This document shows, piece by piece, positions 13,358 through 19,868 of a DNA stretch of 19,868 nucleotides. This stretch comes from Dehalococcoidia bacterium (GTDB lineage Bacteria > Chloroflexota > Dehalococcoidia > Dehalococcoidales > BS750m-G39): contig SOKR01000066.1 in the NCBI GenBank assembly GCA_004375675.1, positions 1 through 19,868 of the forward strand. The letters are read 5' to 3'. The stretch's first letter is position 1, and every line of letters begins with the position of its first letter. Made by a program: the position numbers and the translations under genes. The notes under the pieces are model-generated. The model had not been told where the DNA came from, searched no databases, and was given only the letters and a program-made list of their open reading frames with translations.

Positions 13358-13825
13358 TTGCCCGATAACAAGCAGGACCAGAATCCCGGCGGGGAGGAGC
13401 CGGAGGGGCTGATAGCCGAGAAGGACGAGGCGCTGGCATCCAAGAATGCGCGCATCTCCGAGCTGGAACAGGCTCTAGCCGGCAAGGATGAGCAGATAAC
13501 CGCCCTGACCCAGTCGGCGGCGGAGCTGGAGCAAAAGTTGACCGAACTGGAGGAGAGCCTGGCGCAGGCGATATCGAGCTACCGGGCGCTGGCGGTTAAA
13601 CACAGCCCCGGCGTGCCCGAGGAGCAGGTGACTGGCGACAGCATCGAGGAGATTGATGCTTCCCTGGCCAGCGCGCAAGCTCTTATCAACCGGGTAAGGC
13701 AGGAGCTGGAGGCGGAAATCGCCGCCGCCAGAATACCGGCGGGGGCGCCGCAGAGGACGCCCGCCGACCTGTCCGCCCTATCCCCGAGAGACAAGATTCA
13801 ATACGCCATAGGCGAAAGGAGATAA
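13358..13825 (+). CDS. Phage capsid scaffold-like coiled-coil protein
   Basis: A 155-residue acidic protein with a coiled coil from about residue 20 to 75 (heptads of L/A in KNARISELEQALAGKDEQ and AAELEQKLTELEESL) and a second helix near 100-125, ending in LSALSPRDKIQYAIGERR. It starts with TTG at 13358, supported by AAGGAGG (13344-13350). Position between portal and major capsid gene, low complexity and helical content match scaffold proteins, which guide prohead assembly and leave or are cut. No separate maturation protease gene is visible. It ends four bases before the capsid gene. Confidence 0.8.
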   Translation: MPDNKQDQNPGGEEPEGLIAEKDEALASKNARISELEQALAGKDEQITALTQSAAELEQKLTELEESLAQAISSYRALAVKHSPGVPEEQVTGDSIEEIDASLASAQALINRVRQELEAEIAAARIPAGAPQRTPADLSALSPRDKIQYAIGERR

Positions 13826-13828
13826 ATC

Positions 13829-14749
13829 ATGGCTTTAACATTAGACGAGGCAGCCAAGCTGTCCAACGATATGCTGTTGCAGGGGGTGGTGGAGACCATC
13901 GTCAAGGACTCGCCCGTCCTCAAGCAGCTGCCCTTTATCGAGATTGTGGGCAACGTCCTGACCTATAACCAGGAGAAGACCCTGCCCACCATCGATTTCT
14001 ACGATGTCGGCGACACCTGGACTGAATCGACGCCGACCTTCGAACAGAAAACGGCTTCCTTAAAGATTATGGGCGGCGACGCCGACGTGGATAACTTCCT
14101 CAAGTCGACCCGCAGCAACATCCAGGACCTGGAAGCCGCCGTCGTCGAGCTAAAGGCTAAGGCGCTCAAGGACAAGTTCGAGGAGAACTTTATCTACGGC
14201 GACGTCTCGGTCAACGCCAAGGAGTTCGACGGGCTGAGGAAGCTCATCGATACCACCACCGCCGGCGACCAGATAATCGCCATGGACGGCACCGGGGCTA
14301 CCCTGACCCTGGCCAAGCTGGACGAGCTTATCGACGTGGTAAAGGGCGGTAAGCCCGACATACTGCTCATGAGCCGGCGCTCGCGCCGCAAGCTCAACGC
14401 CCTGGTAAGGGCGGCGGGGGGCATGATCGAGACCGATAGAGACCTCTGGGGTAACTTCGTCCAGCTCTGGGACGGCATCCCCATCGGCGTCAACGACTGG
14501 ATACTGGATACCCACACCCTGAGCGGCGGGGTGGAAACAGCCACCACCGGCAGCGACTGCTCCACTATCTATGCCTTCCAGATGGGTGAAGGCGCCCTGT
14601 GCGGCCTGACCGGCCCCGGACACCTGACGGTGGAGCCCATCGGCTCGCTGGAGACCAAGGACGCGTCGCGCACCCGCATTAAGTGGTACTGCTCGCTGGC
14701 GCTGTTCAGCTCGATAAAGAGCGCCGCTTTAATCGGGGTTCAAGACTAA
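13829..14749 (+). CDS. HK97-fold major capsid protein
   Basis: A 306-residue virion shell protein. The start (MALTLDEAAKLSNDMLLQGVVETIVKDSPVLKQLPF) and the following segments ending FDVGDTWTES-type strand, a long spine helix (SNIQDLEAAVVELKAKALKDKFEENFIYGD, near 92-125), the FDGLRKLID strand, LDELIDVVKGGKPDILLMSRRSRRKL (about 165-190) and WDGIPIGVNDWI match the HK97-like capsid of tailed phages. The length without a delta domain fits use of a separate scaffold. GAAAGGAG precedes the ATG. It is the gene directly before a strong hairpin. Confidence 0.9.
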   Translation: MALTLDEAAKLSNDMLLQGVVETIVKDSPVLKQLPFIEIVGNVLTYNQEKTLPTIDFYDVGDTWTESTPTFEQKTASLKIMGGDADVDNFLKSTRSNIQDLEAAVVELKAKALKDKFEENFIYGDVSVNAKEFDGLRKLIDTTTAGDQIIAMDGTGATLTLAKLDELIDVVKGGKPDILLMSRRSRRKLNALVRAAGGMIETDRDLWGNFVQLWDGIPIGVNDWILDTHTLSGGVETATTGSDCSTIYAFQMGEGALCGLTGPGHLTVEPIGSLETKDASRTRIKWYCSLALFSSIKSAALIGVQD

Positions 14750-14763
14750 ATTTTAGCGATTTT

Positions 14764-14797
14764 CGGGGGAGTCCTTCGGCTGAAGGACTCCCCCCCG
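14764..14797 (+). terminator. Strong hairpin after the capsid gene (attenuator-like)
   Basis: GAGTCCTTC (14769-14777) pairs with GAAGGACTC (14782-14790), loop GGCT, extended by four G-C pairs on the outside. There is no T-tract after it, so it is not a complete Rho-independent terminator. It could stabilise the 3' end of capsid mRNA or reduce downstream transcription. The ribosome site GAGGAGAG of the next gene follows at once. Confidence 0.7.
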
Positions 14798-14808
14798 AGG
14801 AGAGAAAA

Positions 14809-15324
14809 ATGGAAAAGCAAGATACAGCCAGGTGGCTCTGCCGCTACCGGCTGAGCAAGTACCGGGAGGATATCGGGTCCTACCGGGGCAGAGAGGCGGA
14901 GTTCCACGATAGGTTCAAGCCCTACGAGGTAATCGAGGGCGAGGGTAACTGCCTGCTCAATTCCGGCATTAATGAGATGTGGGACCTGATTACCGGAGAG
15001 GTTTCCGGCTCCGGGTATATCTTTGACAATGCCGCCGCCCAGATAGGCGTCGGCGACAGCTCCACTGCCGCCGACCCGTCCCAGACCGACCTCCAGGCGG
15101 CCACCAACAAGACCTATAAGGGCATGGAGAGCGGCTATCCCACTTCCACCAGCCAGAAGGCGACCTTCAAGGCCAGCTTCGGGGATAGCGACGCCAACTA
15201 CGCCTGGAACGAGTGGGTGGTCAAGCAATCAACCAGCGCCAAGTGCCTCAACCGAAAGGTCGAATCTCTGGGCACAAAGTCGAGCGGCACCTGGACGCTG
15301 GAAGTCAGCATCACTTTAAGCTGA
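14809..15324 (+). CDS. Phage structural protein, unrecognised
   Basis: A 171-residue soluble protein, called from the ATG with GAGGAGAG just upstream; the frame also runs further upstream through the hairpin region, which I consider unlikely to be translated. The N-terminal third is charged and Tyr-rich (RYRLSKYREDIGSYRGREAEFHDRFKPYEV). The rest is a beta-rich domain with a Gly/Ser/Thr composition (GVGDSSTAADPSQTDL, then TKSSGTWTLEVSITLS). The LLNSGINEMWDLITG and AQIGVGDSSTAA segments recur in phage proteins annotated as tail- or head-fibre-like. A decoration or fibre component is a fair guess. Confidence 0.6.
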   Translation: MEKQDTARWLCRYRLSKYREDIGSYRGREAEFHDRFKPYEVIEGEGNCLLNSGINEMWDLITGEVSGSGYIFDNAAAQIGVGDSSTAADPSQTDLQAATNKTYKGMESGYPTSTSQKATFKASFGDSDANYAWNEWVVKQSTSAKCLNRKVESLGTKSSGTWTLEVSITLS

Positions 15325-15338
15325 TAGGGGAGAGCTTG

Positions 15339-15839
15339 ATGGCAATAGGCAAGATTGAGCCGACTGGCTGCACAGTTCGTAAGGGCAAAGTGCAACTGCG
15401 CTTCAGCTTTTATCTTGAACCGGGGGATGCTCGTTATGAGGAGCATCATGTCCAAGTCCCAATAATTCCTGAAGGGGGCTACCCTGGCGAGGTGAATGCT
15501 GAAGGCGCACCAGTTGACCAAGACCACTATAATAGCTGGCTTGAGAGCCTGCCTAAAAAGTGGCAGGATAACCCCTTCCACAATCACTTTGTCTATGTTG
15601 ACGCCGATGCCACCGATGCCGAGATAAGGCAACTGATGACTGAAAGCCTTGAGGAATTTTGGGGCATCTGGGCTAACGGCGAGGATATTCTGAAAGCGTG
15701 GAAGGCAAAGCCACTGAAGTCCAAGAGGCGCTTTGTTGCCGGGGACATGTCTACCACGAACATGAAAAGATGCCGGCAAAAGGTTGAAGACATCGTGGAA
15801 CGGGCTTCTGAGCTTCAGGTTGTTCGCGGGGTGAAGTAA
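15339..15839 (+). CDS. Hypothetical phage protein in an AT-richer island
   Basis: A 166-residue soluble protein that I do not recognise. GGGGAGAG stands before the ATG at 15339. The N-terminus (MAIGKIEPTGCTVRKGKVQL) looks beta-rich; the middle is acidic with aromatic residues (FHNHFVYVDADATDAEIRQL), and the C-terminus is a charged helix. It may be a decoration or receptor-binding accessory given its place. It ends in a TAATG stop-start overlap with the next gene, so they are coupled. Its base composition and codon use are less GC-rich than the neighbours. Confidence 0.55.
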   Translation: MAIGKIEPTGCTVRKGKVQLRFSFYLEPGDARYEEHHVQVPIIPEGGYPGEVNAEGAPVDQDHYNSWLESLPKKWQDNPFHNHFVYVDADATDAEIRQLMTESLEEFWGIWANGEDILKAWKAKPLKSKRRFVAGDMSTTNMKRCRQKVEDIVERASELQVVRGVK

Positions 15840-16687
15840 TGGCAGCAATTGATATTGGGGCTGCGGCAACTGATAGGGCTGCTTCTGGGGCTATAGGCAA
15901 CGAGACCTTTATTTTTGCCGAGAACCCCGCCAACGATAATGGGGCTATCACCAGTGTAGAGTTTTATTGCACAGGAGCATTGGTTGACTGCGAAGTAGCA
16001 ACCTTTGAGAATGTCTCAGGTGATAACTTTACTACCCGTGATAGTGAAACCATCGGCGCAGTAGCAAGCGGAAGCAAGCAGACTTTCTCTGGTCTTGATA
16101 TGGATGTTGAGACTGGGGATTATATCGGGGTATATGCCAGTGATGGGGATTTTGAACTTGACCTCTCTGGTGATGGCTTTCGGTATAAAGATGGTGACCA
16201 AATCCCCTGCACCAATGCAACCTTCAGCTCATTGGTAGCCAATAGAACATACTCCCTCTATGGGGAGGGGGGAACGGCAGGAGTAACTGAAAAGTCCTCA
16301 TCCGATACAGGCGCGGGTGCGGATGCTAAAGCATCGGGTAATCCTATAGCTACCCTAGTCAAAGCTGAAACTGGAAGCGGAGTTGATGCCGTTGACTCTC
16401 TGGAAACACCGGAAGCTAAATCATCGTCTGATGCCGGCTCCGGTGCTGAGGGCACACCTGTGCAGAGCGCTATTCTGGCTGGCAGTGAAAGCGGCTCCGG
16501 ACTCGAAGCCAATATAGCCCGACTGCTAGACGCCCTTGACACTGGCGGTGGCGCTGAAGCCAGCAGCCTTGAAACGGAGGGGCAGCTCAAAGACCTGTTT
16601 GCCAGCGAACTGGGAGAAGGCGCCGACCGCCTCGTGGCCAGGATAGAAATGCCCACCAAGGGGGGAGGTATGAAACTATGGACTTAA
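15839..16687 (+). CDS. Phage structural protein with beta domain and Gly-acid repeats
   Basis: A 282-residue virion-type protein. Residues 1-145 form a beta-rich, Asp/Gly-heavy domain (jelly-roll or carbohydrate-binding-like in look; not identified), with four to five cysteine-poor strands and an aromatic YSLYGEGG end. Residues 156-263 contain six copies of a short motif, D/E-x-G-x-G-x-D/E-A/G (DTGAGADA, ETGSGVDA, DAGSGAEG, ESGSGLEA, DTGGGAEA, ELGEGAD) at 17-23-residue spacing. The rest is helical. Similar repeats occur in tail and fibre proteins of Gram-positive-type phages. Ten bases of its end overlap the adaptor gene. A fibre, tail-tip or decoration role is inferred only from composition and place. 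Confidence 0.6.
   Translation: MAAIDIGAAATDRAASGAIGNETFIFAENPANDNGAITSVEFYCTGALVDCEVATFENVSGDNFTTRDSETIGAVASGSKQTFSGLDMDVETGDYIGVYASDGDFELDLSGDGFRYKDGDQIPCTNATFSSLVANRTYSLYGEGGTAGVTEKSSSDTGAGADAKASGNPIATLVKAETGSGVDAVDSLETPEAKSSSDAGSGAEGTPVQSAILAGSESGSGLEANIARLLDALDTGGGAEASSLETEGQLKDLFASELGEGADRLVARIEMPTKGGGMKLWT
16304..16627 (+). repeat. Six-copy acidic-Gly peptide repeat
   Basis: The repeat is at protein level (residues 156-263 of the structural protein at 15839-16687); the DNA of the copies has diverged. It marks the junction between the AT-richer first half and the more GC-rich second half of the gene. Confidence 0.7.
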
Positions 16688-17271
16688 GCACGATGAGAGC
16701 TATCGTCAGGCGCGACCTGAAAGATGAGGACGCGGGGAACTACCGCTGGAGTGATGATGAGCTGGACCGGCACATCGCCCACGCCGTAAAGGATTTTTCC
16801 GAGGCGATGCCCCTGCCGACCAAGGCTGTACTTCCCACCACCGCCGACTCCAGGGTGATTGACATATCTCCCCTGGCCGACAGGGTGATGGTGGAAGCAG
16901 TGGAGTACCCGCTGGAGCAGTTCCCGCCCAGCTATCAGAAGTTCGCCCTCTGGGGGCACGCCCTGACCCTTCTCGGCGAGGAAGCCCCCAACGGCGCCAA
17001 CTGCCATGTCTATTACGGCATACTCCATACCCTCGATGCCGAGGGCTCGACCGTACCCACCAAGCACGAAGACCTGGTGGCTACCGGCGCCGAGGGCTAC
17101 GCCGCCTTGGAGTGGGCCGGCTACGCCATCAACCGGGTCAGCGTCGGCGGCACCACCACCCCCAAGGAGTTCCTCGCCTGGGGCAACGAGAGGCTGAAGC
17201 AGTTTAGGAAAGAGCTAAAAAGGCTGGGGCGGAGGAATAAAGTCCGCATCCGCCAGCTCTACCAGATGTGA
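16678..17271 (+). CDS. Head-tail adaptor/connector-like phage protein
   Basis: A 197-residue, mostly helical protein. The opening LSTMRAIVRRDLKDEDAGNYRWSDDELDRHIAHAVKDFS (3-41) has the W-S-D-D-E-L-D-x-x-I-x-x-A-x-x-D/E-x-S pattern of phage adaptor proteins that dock under the portal. A short beta insertion follows, then helices and a basic end (KQFRKELKRLGRRNKVRIRQL). GGGGGGAGGT lies before the start. Length agrees with the family. It should connect portal and tail in the mature particle. Its place is normal, although three genes downstream of the capsid gene rather than directly next to it. Confidence 0.75.
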   Translation: MDLSTMRAIVRRDLKDEDAGNYRWSDDELDRHIAHAVKDFSEAMPLPTKAVLPTTADSRVIDISPLADRVMVEAVEYPLEQFPPSYQKFALWGHALTLLGEEAPNGANCHVYYGILHTLDAEGSTVPTKHEDLVATGAEGYAALEWAGYAINRVSVGGTTTPKEFLAWGNERLKQFRKELKRLGRRNKVRIRQLYQM

Positions 17272-17282
17272 AGGAGGCTTTT

Positions 17283-17609
17283 ATGGCAACGAGAGAGACA
17301 GCTAAAGCCAGGGAGGGTTTGCCCCGCCAGGCGTTTGCCATCACGGGCGACCCCGCCGACCCCGAGAGCTGGAAGCTGCCCCATCACAAGCGAAGCATCT
17401 ACCGGGCATTGAAGGGGAATCTGGATATCGAAAAAACGGTCGACTGGGAAAGGATGTCGGCGGCGGTGGACGCCCTCTCCCCCAGGGGTTACCGGGGGCG
17501 GAGGGTGGCCGCCAGCCCCGAAGAGATACTCGAAGCCGCCCGCCACCTCGCCGACCACTACCGAGAGGCAAATAAGCCGCTGCCCGATACCCTGGCGGCA
17601 CTGGGGTAA
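17283..17609 (+). CDS. Small soluble phage protein with FAI-DPADPESWKLP motif
   Basis: A 108-residue protein started at ATG 17283, five bases after AAGGAGG; a GTG at 17268 in the same frame is less likely. The N-terminal segment AFAITGDPADPESWKLPHHK (17-36) resembles a short motif (F-x-x-x-x-D-P-x-D-P-x-x-W-x-L-P) seen in some phage and prohead-related proteins (DUF6582-like). The remaining 70 residues are helical and basic. The role is not known; a virion or assembly accessory is likely from the position between adaptor and holin-like genes. Confidence 0.6.
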   Translation: MATRETAKAREGLPRQAFAITGDPADPESWKLPHHKRSIYRALKGNLDIEKTVDWERMSAAVDALSPRGYRGRRVAASPEEILEAARHLADHYREANKPLPDTLAALG

Positions 17610-17615
17610 AAGACA

Positions 17616-17801
17616 ATGAAAGATTGGATAGAGTTAATCAAAGCCGTCATCAGGCCCTTTGTCATCGTCTGGGGGTTTTCGGTATACGGCGTTTGCATCC
17701 TGTCGGGACTGGAAGCGCCGATGCTGCTGGTGGGGCTGGTCACGGCGGTCATCGTGGAATACTTCGGCGAAAGGGCCGTCAAAAGGCTTAAGGAAAAGTG
17801 A
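17616..17801 (+). CDS. Small two-helix membrane protein (holin-like)
   Basis: A 61-residue protein with two probable membrane helices (about 11-30 and 35-52) joined by a short turn, and a charged C-terminus (EYFGERAVKRLKEK). This size and layout match small phage holins, which make the membrane holes for lysis, but no endolysin is in the window, so the name is tentative. It starts six bases after the previous stop and overlaps the next gene by four bases (GTGA). Other possibility: a membrane-bound tail or virion accessory. Confidence 0.65.
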   Translation: MKDWIELIKAVIRPFVIVWGFSVYGVCILSGLEAPMLLVGLVTAVIVEYFGERAVKRLKEK

Positions 17802-19801
17802 GACAGCTCAGTTCGACACTGCTCGCCGCCCAGAAGGAGGCTTCGCGGACTCCTTATGTTAAGGTGGAAGCCTCCAATAAGCATGCCGGCGTGGTCAACC
17901 TACGCTGGGAGAGGCTCTATGACGGCGCGGAGGACGATTACTATCACGCCGCCACCATGCCCGGCGACGGCTCGCTGGTCAGGGTGAGGGTAACGCCGCC
18001 ATCCGATTCCCGTAAGCTCTACCGCCAGCGGGTGGCGGCTCCCGGCCCCCAGTCCGATTTCAGCCAGTGGGTTTATACCAGCCAGTACGACGTGGTTATT
18101 GTCGCCGCCGGCGCGCTGGGGGCCGAGGTTTCAATATTCTGGATAAACTCCGACCGCGAGCTCTACCACTTGAAGAGCAGCGACTACGGCGCCAGCTGGG
18201 GCAGCCCCCAGCTCCTGACCTACAGCCCGACCACCGCCATCAACGGTATCGCCGCCGCCTATAAGCCCAACGGCGATATCGCCCTGTTCTTTGCCGACCA
18301 GGCGACCCTCTACGTGATGAAGCGTATAAATGATAATTGGGGGAGCAAGGTCGCCTGGGACAAGACGACGGGCGACCTCTCCGGCGTCGCCGCCGTCTAT
18401 GACGGTGACTGGAACCTTTTCCTCACCGGCCAGGATTCGGGCGATGACTTTAAGCTCTGGTCGCTGGTCTACGGGGACGGCGGGGGGGTGGCGGCTGGTA
18501 GCTGGTCGGGGCTTCAGGTACTAGCCTCTGCCCCCGCCGACGGCGACTACGAATACCGCGCCGCCTTCATGGCCAAGCCCGATGTCTACCGCGGCTTCTT
18601 TATCGAGAAGTTTAGCGGTAATGAGTCTTACAACCGACCCTTCTGGTCGCACTCGGTGGCAGAAAGCAAGTTCATCGATAACCTGTGGCACGAGCCCGTG
18701 CCCTTTAACCTCGAAAGCTTATACGGGCTGGCTATCGCCCACCACGGCGATTACGGCTGGCTTTCCGCCCCCTACGGGGTGTGGCGGGCGAAATTGACGG
18801 CGGAGAGCCTCGATTTAAGCGCCGATGTCCTCTCGCTGAAAGAGGAGCTTGCCTTAAGCGGGGGCAGCCTCAGCGTGGAGCTGAGCAACGACGACGGCAA
18901 CTATAGCGCGCCGGGAGAGGGCGACATTGCCGTACTGGATATCGGCTGCCAGCTGAATTTCAGCCCCGGCTATGTTACCAGCCAGGGCAACGAGGCCAGT
19001 TCGGGGCCCGCTTTCATTCTTGAGTCCTACGAGCACGCCAGCGCCGGTGGCAAAGCCAGCCTGGTCCTTAACGCTTTCGACGGCTGGAGCCTTATCTCGA
19101 ACTGGAGGGCGCGGCACCAGTTCCGCTGGAACAAGCAAGCTGAGGAGATGAACGTCAAGGAGATTCTGACCTTTGTCTTGGGCAGGGTGGGGCTAAAGCT
19201 GGAGGTGAAGACCGCGTCTTCGGCGCTGACCGGTGACTACCCCGATTTCGCCATCAACCCCGGTAACAGCGGCGGCGAGGTCATCCGCAGGCTGCTCTCT
19301 CTCGTCCCTGATGTCCTTTTTATCGAAGGCGATACCGCCTGTGTGGTGAACCCATTAGCCGACGATAGCTCTGATTATTCTTACGGCTCAGCCCACGCCG
19401 TATTCGAGGGCAGATACAGAGCCGAGGCGGGGAAGCTTAACCGCTTACAGGTGGAGGGCTACGACCCGTCGGAGGACGAGGCCATAGTGGTGGACACCTT
19501 CGCCTGGGAGGAGATAGAGCGGCTCTACGACCGGCTGGGGCGGCTTGAGGACAGGAATATCGACAGCGCCGCCGGCGCCGAGGGGAGGGGGGAAGCTTAT
19601 TTGAGGGGGGTGGAGATGGCGGCGGTCAACGGCGCTATTCTGATTCCGGTCAACTGCGGGCAGCAGCTATACGACGTGGTCGACATCAGCGACAGCCGCG
19701 CCGGACTTTCCGCCGCCAAGAGGAGAGTAACCGGGCTGACGCTGGTCTATAGCCCCCGACGCGGAGACTACCGACAGCGGTTATTACTGAGCGGGGTATA
19801 G
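17798..19801 (+). CDS. Large tail/baseplate protein with propeller-like and hub-like domains
   Basis: A 667-residue phage protein starting with GTG (AAGGA just before; ends of the holin-like gene overlap). Residues 1-80 are an N-terminal part. About 90-345 looks like a beta-propeller: alternating G/D-rich strands and an Asp-box, S127-x-D129-x-G131-x-x-W134 (SSDYGASWG), as in sialidase-like folds. After about 345, LSLSGGSLSVELSNDDGNY-type strands lead to a section (about 449-667, MNVKEILTFVLGRVGLKL, then LSLVPDVLFIEG, LNRLQVEGYD, and VNGAILIPVNCGQQLYDVVDI) similar in outline to baseplate hub / gp27-gpD-like tail proteins. Carbohydrate binding or cleavage of the host surface is possible but inferred. 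The order suggests it is a tail tip or receptor-binding component. Confidence 0.7.
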   Translation: MRQLSSTLLAAQKEASRTPYVKVEASNKHAGVVNLRWERLYDGAEDDYYHAATMPGDGSLVRVRVTPPSDSRKLYRQRVAAPGPQSDFSQWVYTSQYDVVIVAAGALGAEVSIFWINSDRELYHLKSSDYGASWGSPQLLTYSPTTAINGIAAAYKPNGDIALFFADQATLYVMKRINDNWGSKVAWDKTTGDLSGVAAVYDGDWNLFLTGQDSGDDFKLWSLVYGDGGGVAAGSWSGLQVLASAPADGDYEYRAAFMAKPDVYRGFFIEKFSGNESYNRPFWSHSVAESKFIDNLWHEPVPFNLESLYGLAIAHHGDYGWLSAPYGVWRAKLTAESLDLSADVLSLKEELALSGGSLSVELSNDDGNYSAPGEGDIAVLDIGCQLNFSPGYVTSQGNEASSGPAFILESYEHASAGGKASLVLNAFDGWSLISNWRARHQFRWNKQAEEMNVKEILTFVLGRVGLKLEVKTASSALTGDYPDFAINPGNSGGEVIRRLLSLVPDVLFIEGDTACVVNPLADDSSDYSYGSAHAVFEGRYRAEAGKLNRLQVEGYDPSEDEAIVVDTFAWEEIERLYDRLGRLEDRNIDSAAGAEGRGEAYLRGVEMAAVNGAILIPVNCGQQLYDVVDISDSRAGLSAAKRRVTGLTLVYSPRRGDYRQRLLLSGV

Positions 19802-19809
19802 GGGGGAAA

Positions 19810-19830
19810 TCCCCCTTTATCAAAGGGGGA
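19810..19830 (+). repeat. Short palindrome after the tail gene
   Basis: TCCCCCTTT-ATC-AAAGGGGGA, a perfect 9-base inverted repeat. No T-tract. It is similar to short intergenic palindromes scattered in some bacterial chromosomes. Positions 19850-19868 (AGAGGTGACACCT) may be the ribosome site of the next gene. Confidence 0.6.
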
Positions 19831-19868
19831 GACTGGGGTGGGGAGAGAAGTCTATAGAGGTGACACCT

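Noticed and set aside
14683..14808. Longer start for the structural protein at 14809
   Set aside because: It would need translation through the strong hairpin and overlap the capsid gene; GAGGAGAG supports 14809.
1..19868. tRNA genes, insertion sequences, integrase or att sites
   Set aside because: No tRNA cloverleaf, transposase motif, recombinase motif or matching direct repeats at the phage edges could be found by eye.

Overview
The window looks like a bacterial chromosome segment (overall GC-rich) carrying phage-derived genes. I suspect a Dehalococcoidia-like member of the Chloroflexota. The reasons are the rnpB / RNase HI / C4 zinc-ribbon operon and the large IPT/TIG-repeat surface proteins with an MMPL transporter, but this is inference from gene style and not from a marker phylogeny.

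Layout: (1) 1-1411, minus strand: a host housekeeping operon of a zinc-ribbon coiled-coil protein, an RNase HI-family enzyme and then the RNase P RNA, whose 3' end lies outside the window. (2) 1569-3394, plus strand: a phage DNA-packaging block made of a 48-residue ORF, a small-terminase-like protein and the large terminase, with overlapping frames. (3) 3439-4984, plus strand: a visibly AT-richer three-gene cassette with its own consensus promoter and terminator. It encodes a 54-residue ribbon-helix-helix/antitoxin-like protein, a Panacea/DUF4065-like protein and a divergent proteasome/HslV-like Ntn-hydrolase. This is the most unusual part of the window and may be an undescribed accessory (moron, defence or toxin-antitoxin-like) system. 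(4) 5012-5182, minus strand: a 56-residue protein gene between two nearly identical terminator hairpins. (5) 5347-11457, minus strand: an MMPL/RND-type membrane transporter flanked by two paralogous, signal-peptide-bearing, C-terminally anchored IPT/TIG-repeat surface proteins. (6) 11644-19801, plus strand: a compact phage virion operon behind one promoter with tandem repeats at its -35. It runs Cys-cluster HTH protein, portal, scaffold, HK97-type major capsid protein, three structural or decoration proteins, head-tail adaptor, a small unknown, a holin-like membrane peptide and a 667-residue tail/baseplate protein. The operon probably continues beyond the window.

How it fits together: blocks 2 and 6 together give the packaging and head genes of one SPP1/HK97-style tailed phage or phage-derived particle, but they are split by about 8.2 kb of cassette and membrane/surface genes. 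No integrase, replication gene, lysin or tape-measure protein is visible here. The surface and transporter genes may be host genes, or cargo inserted into a prophage.
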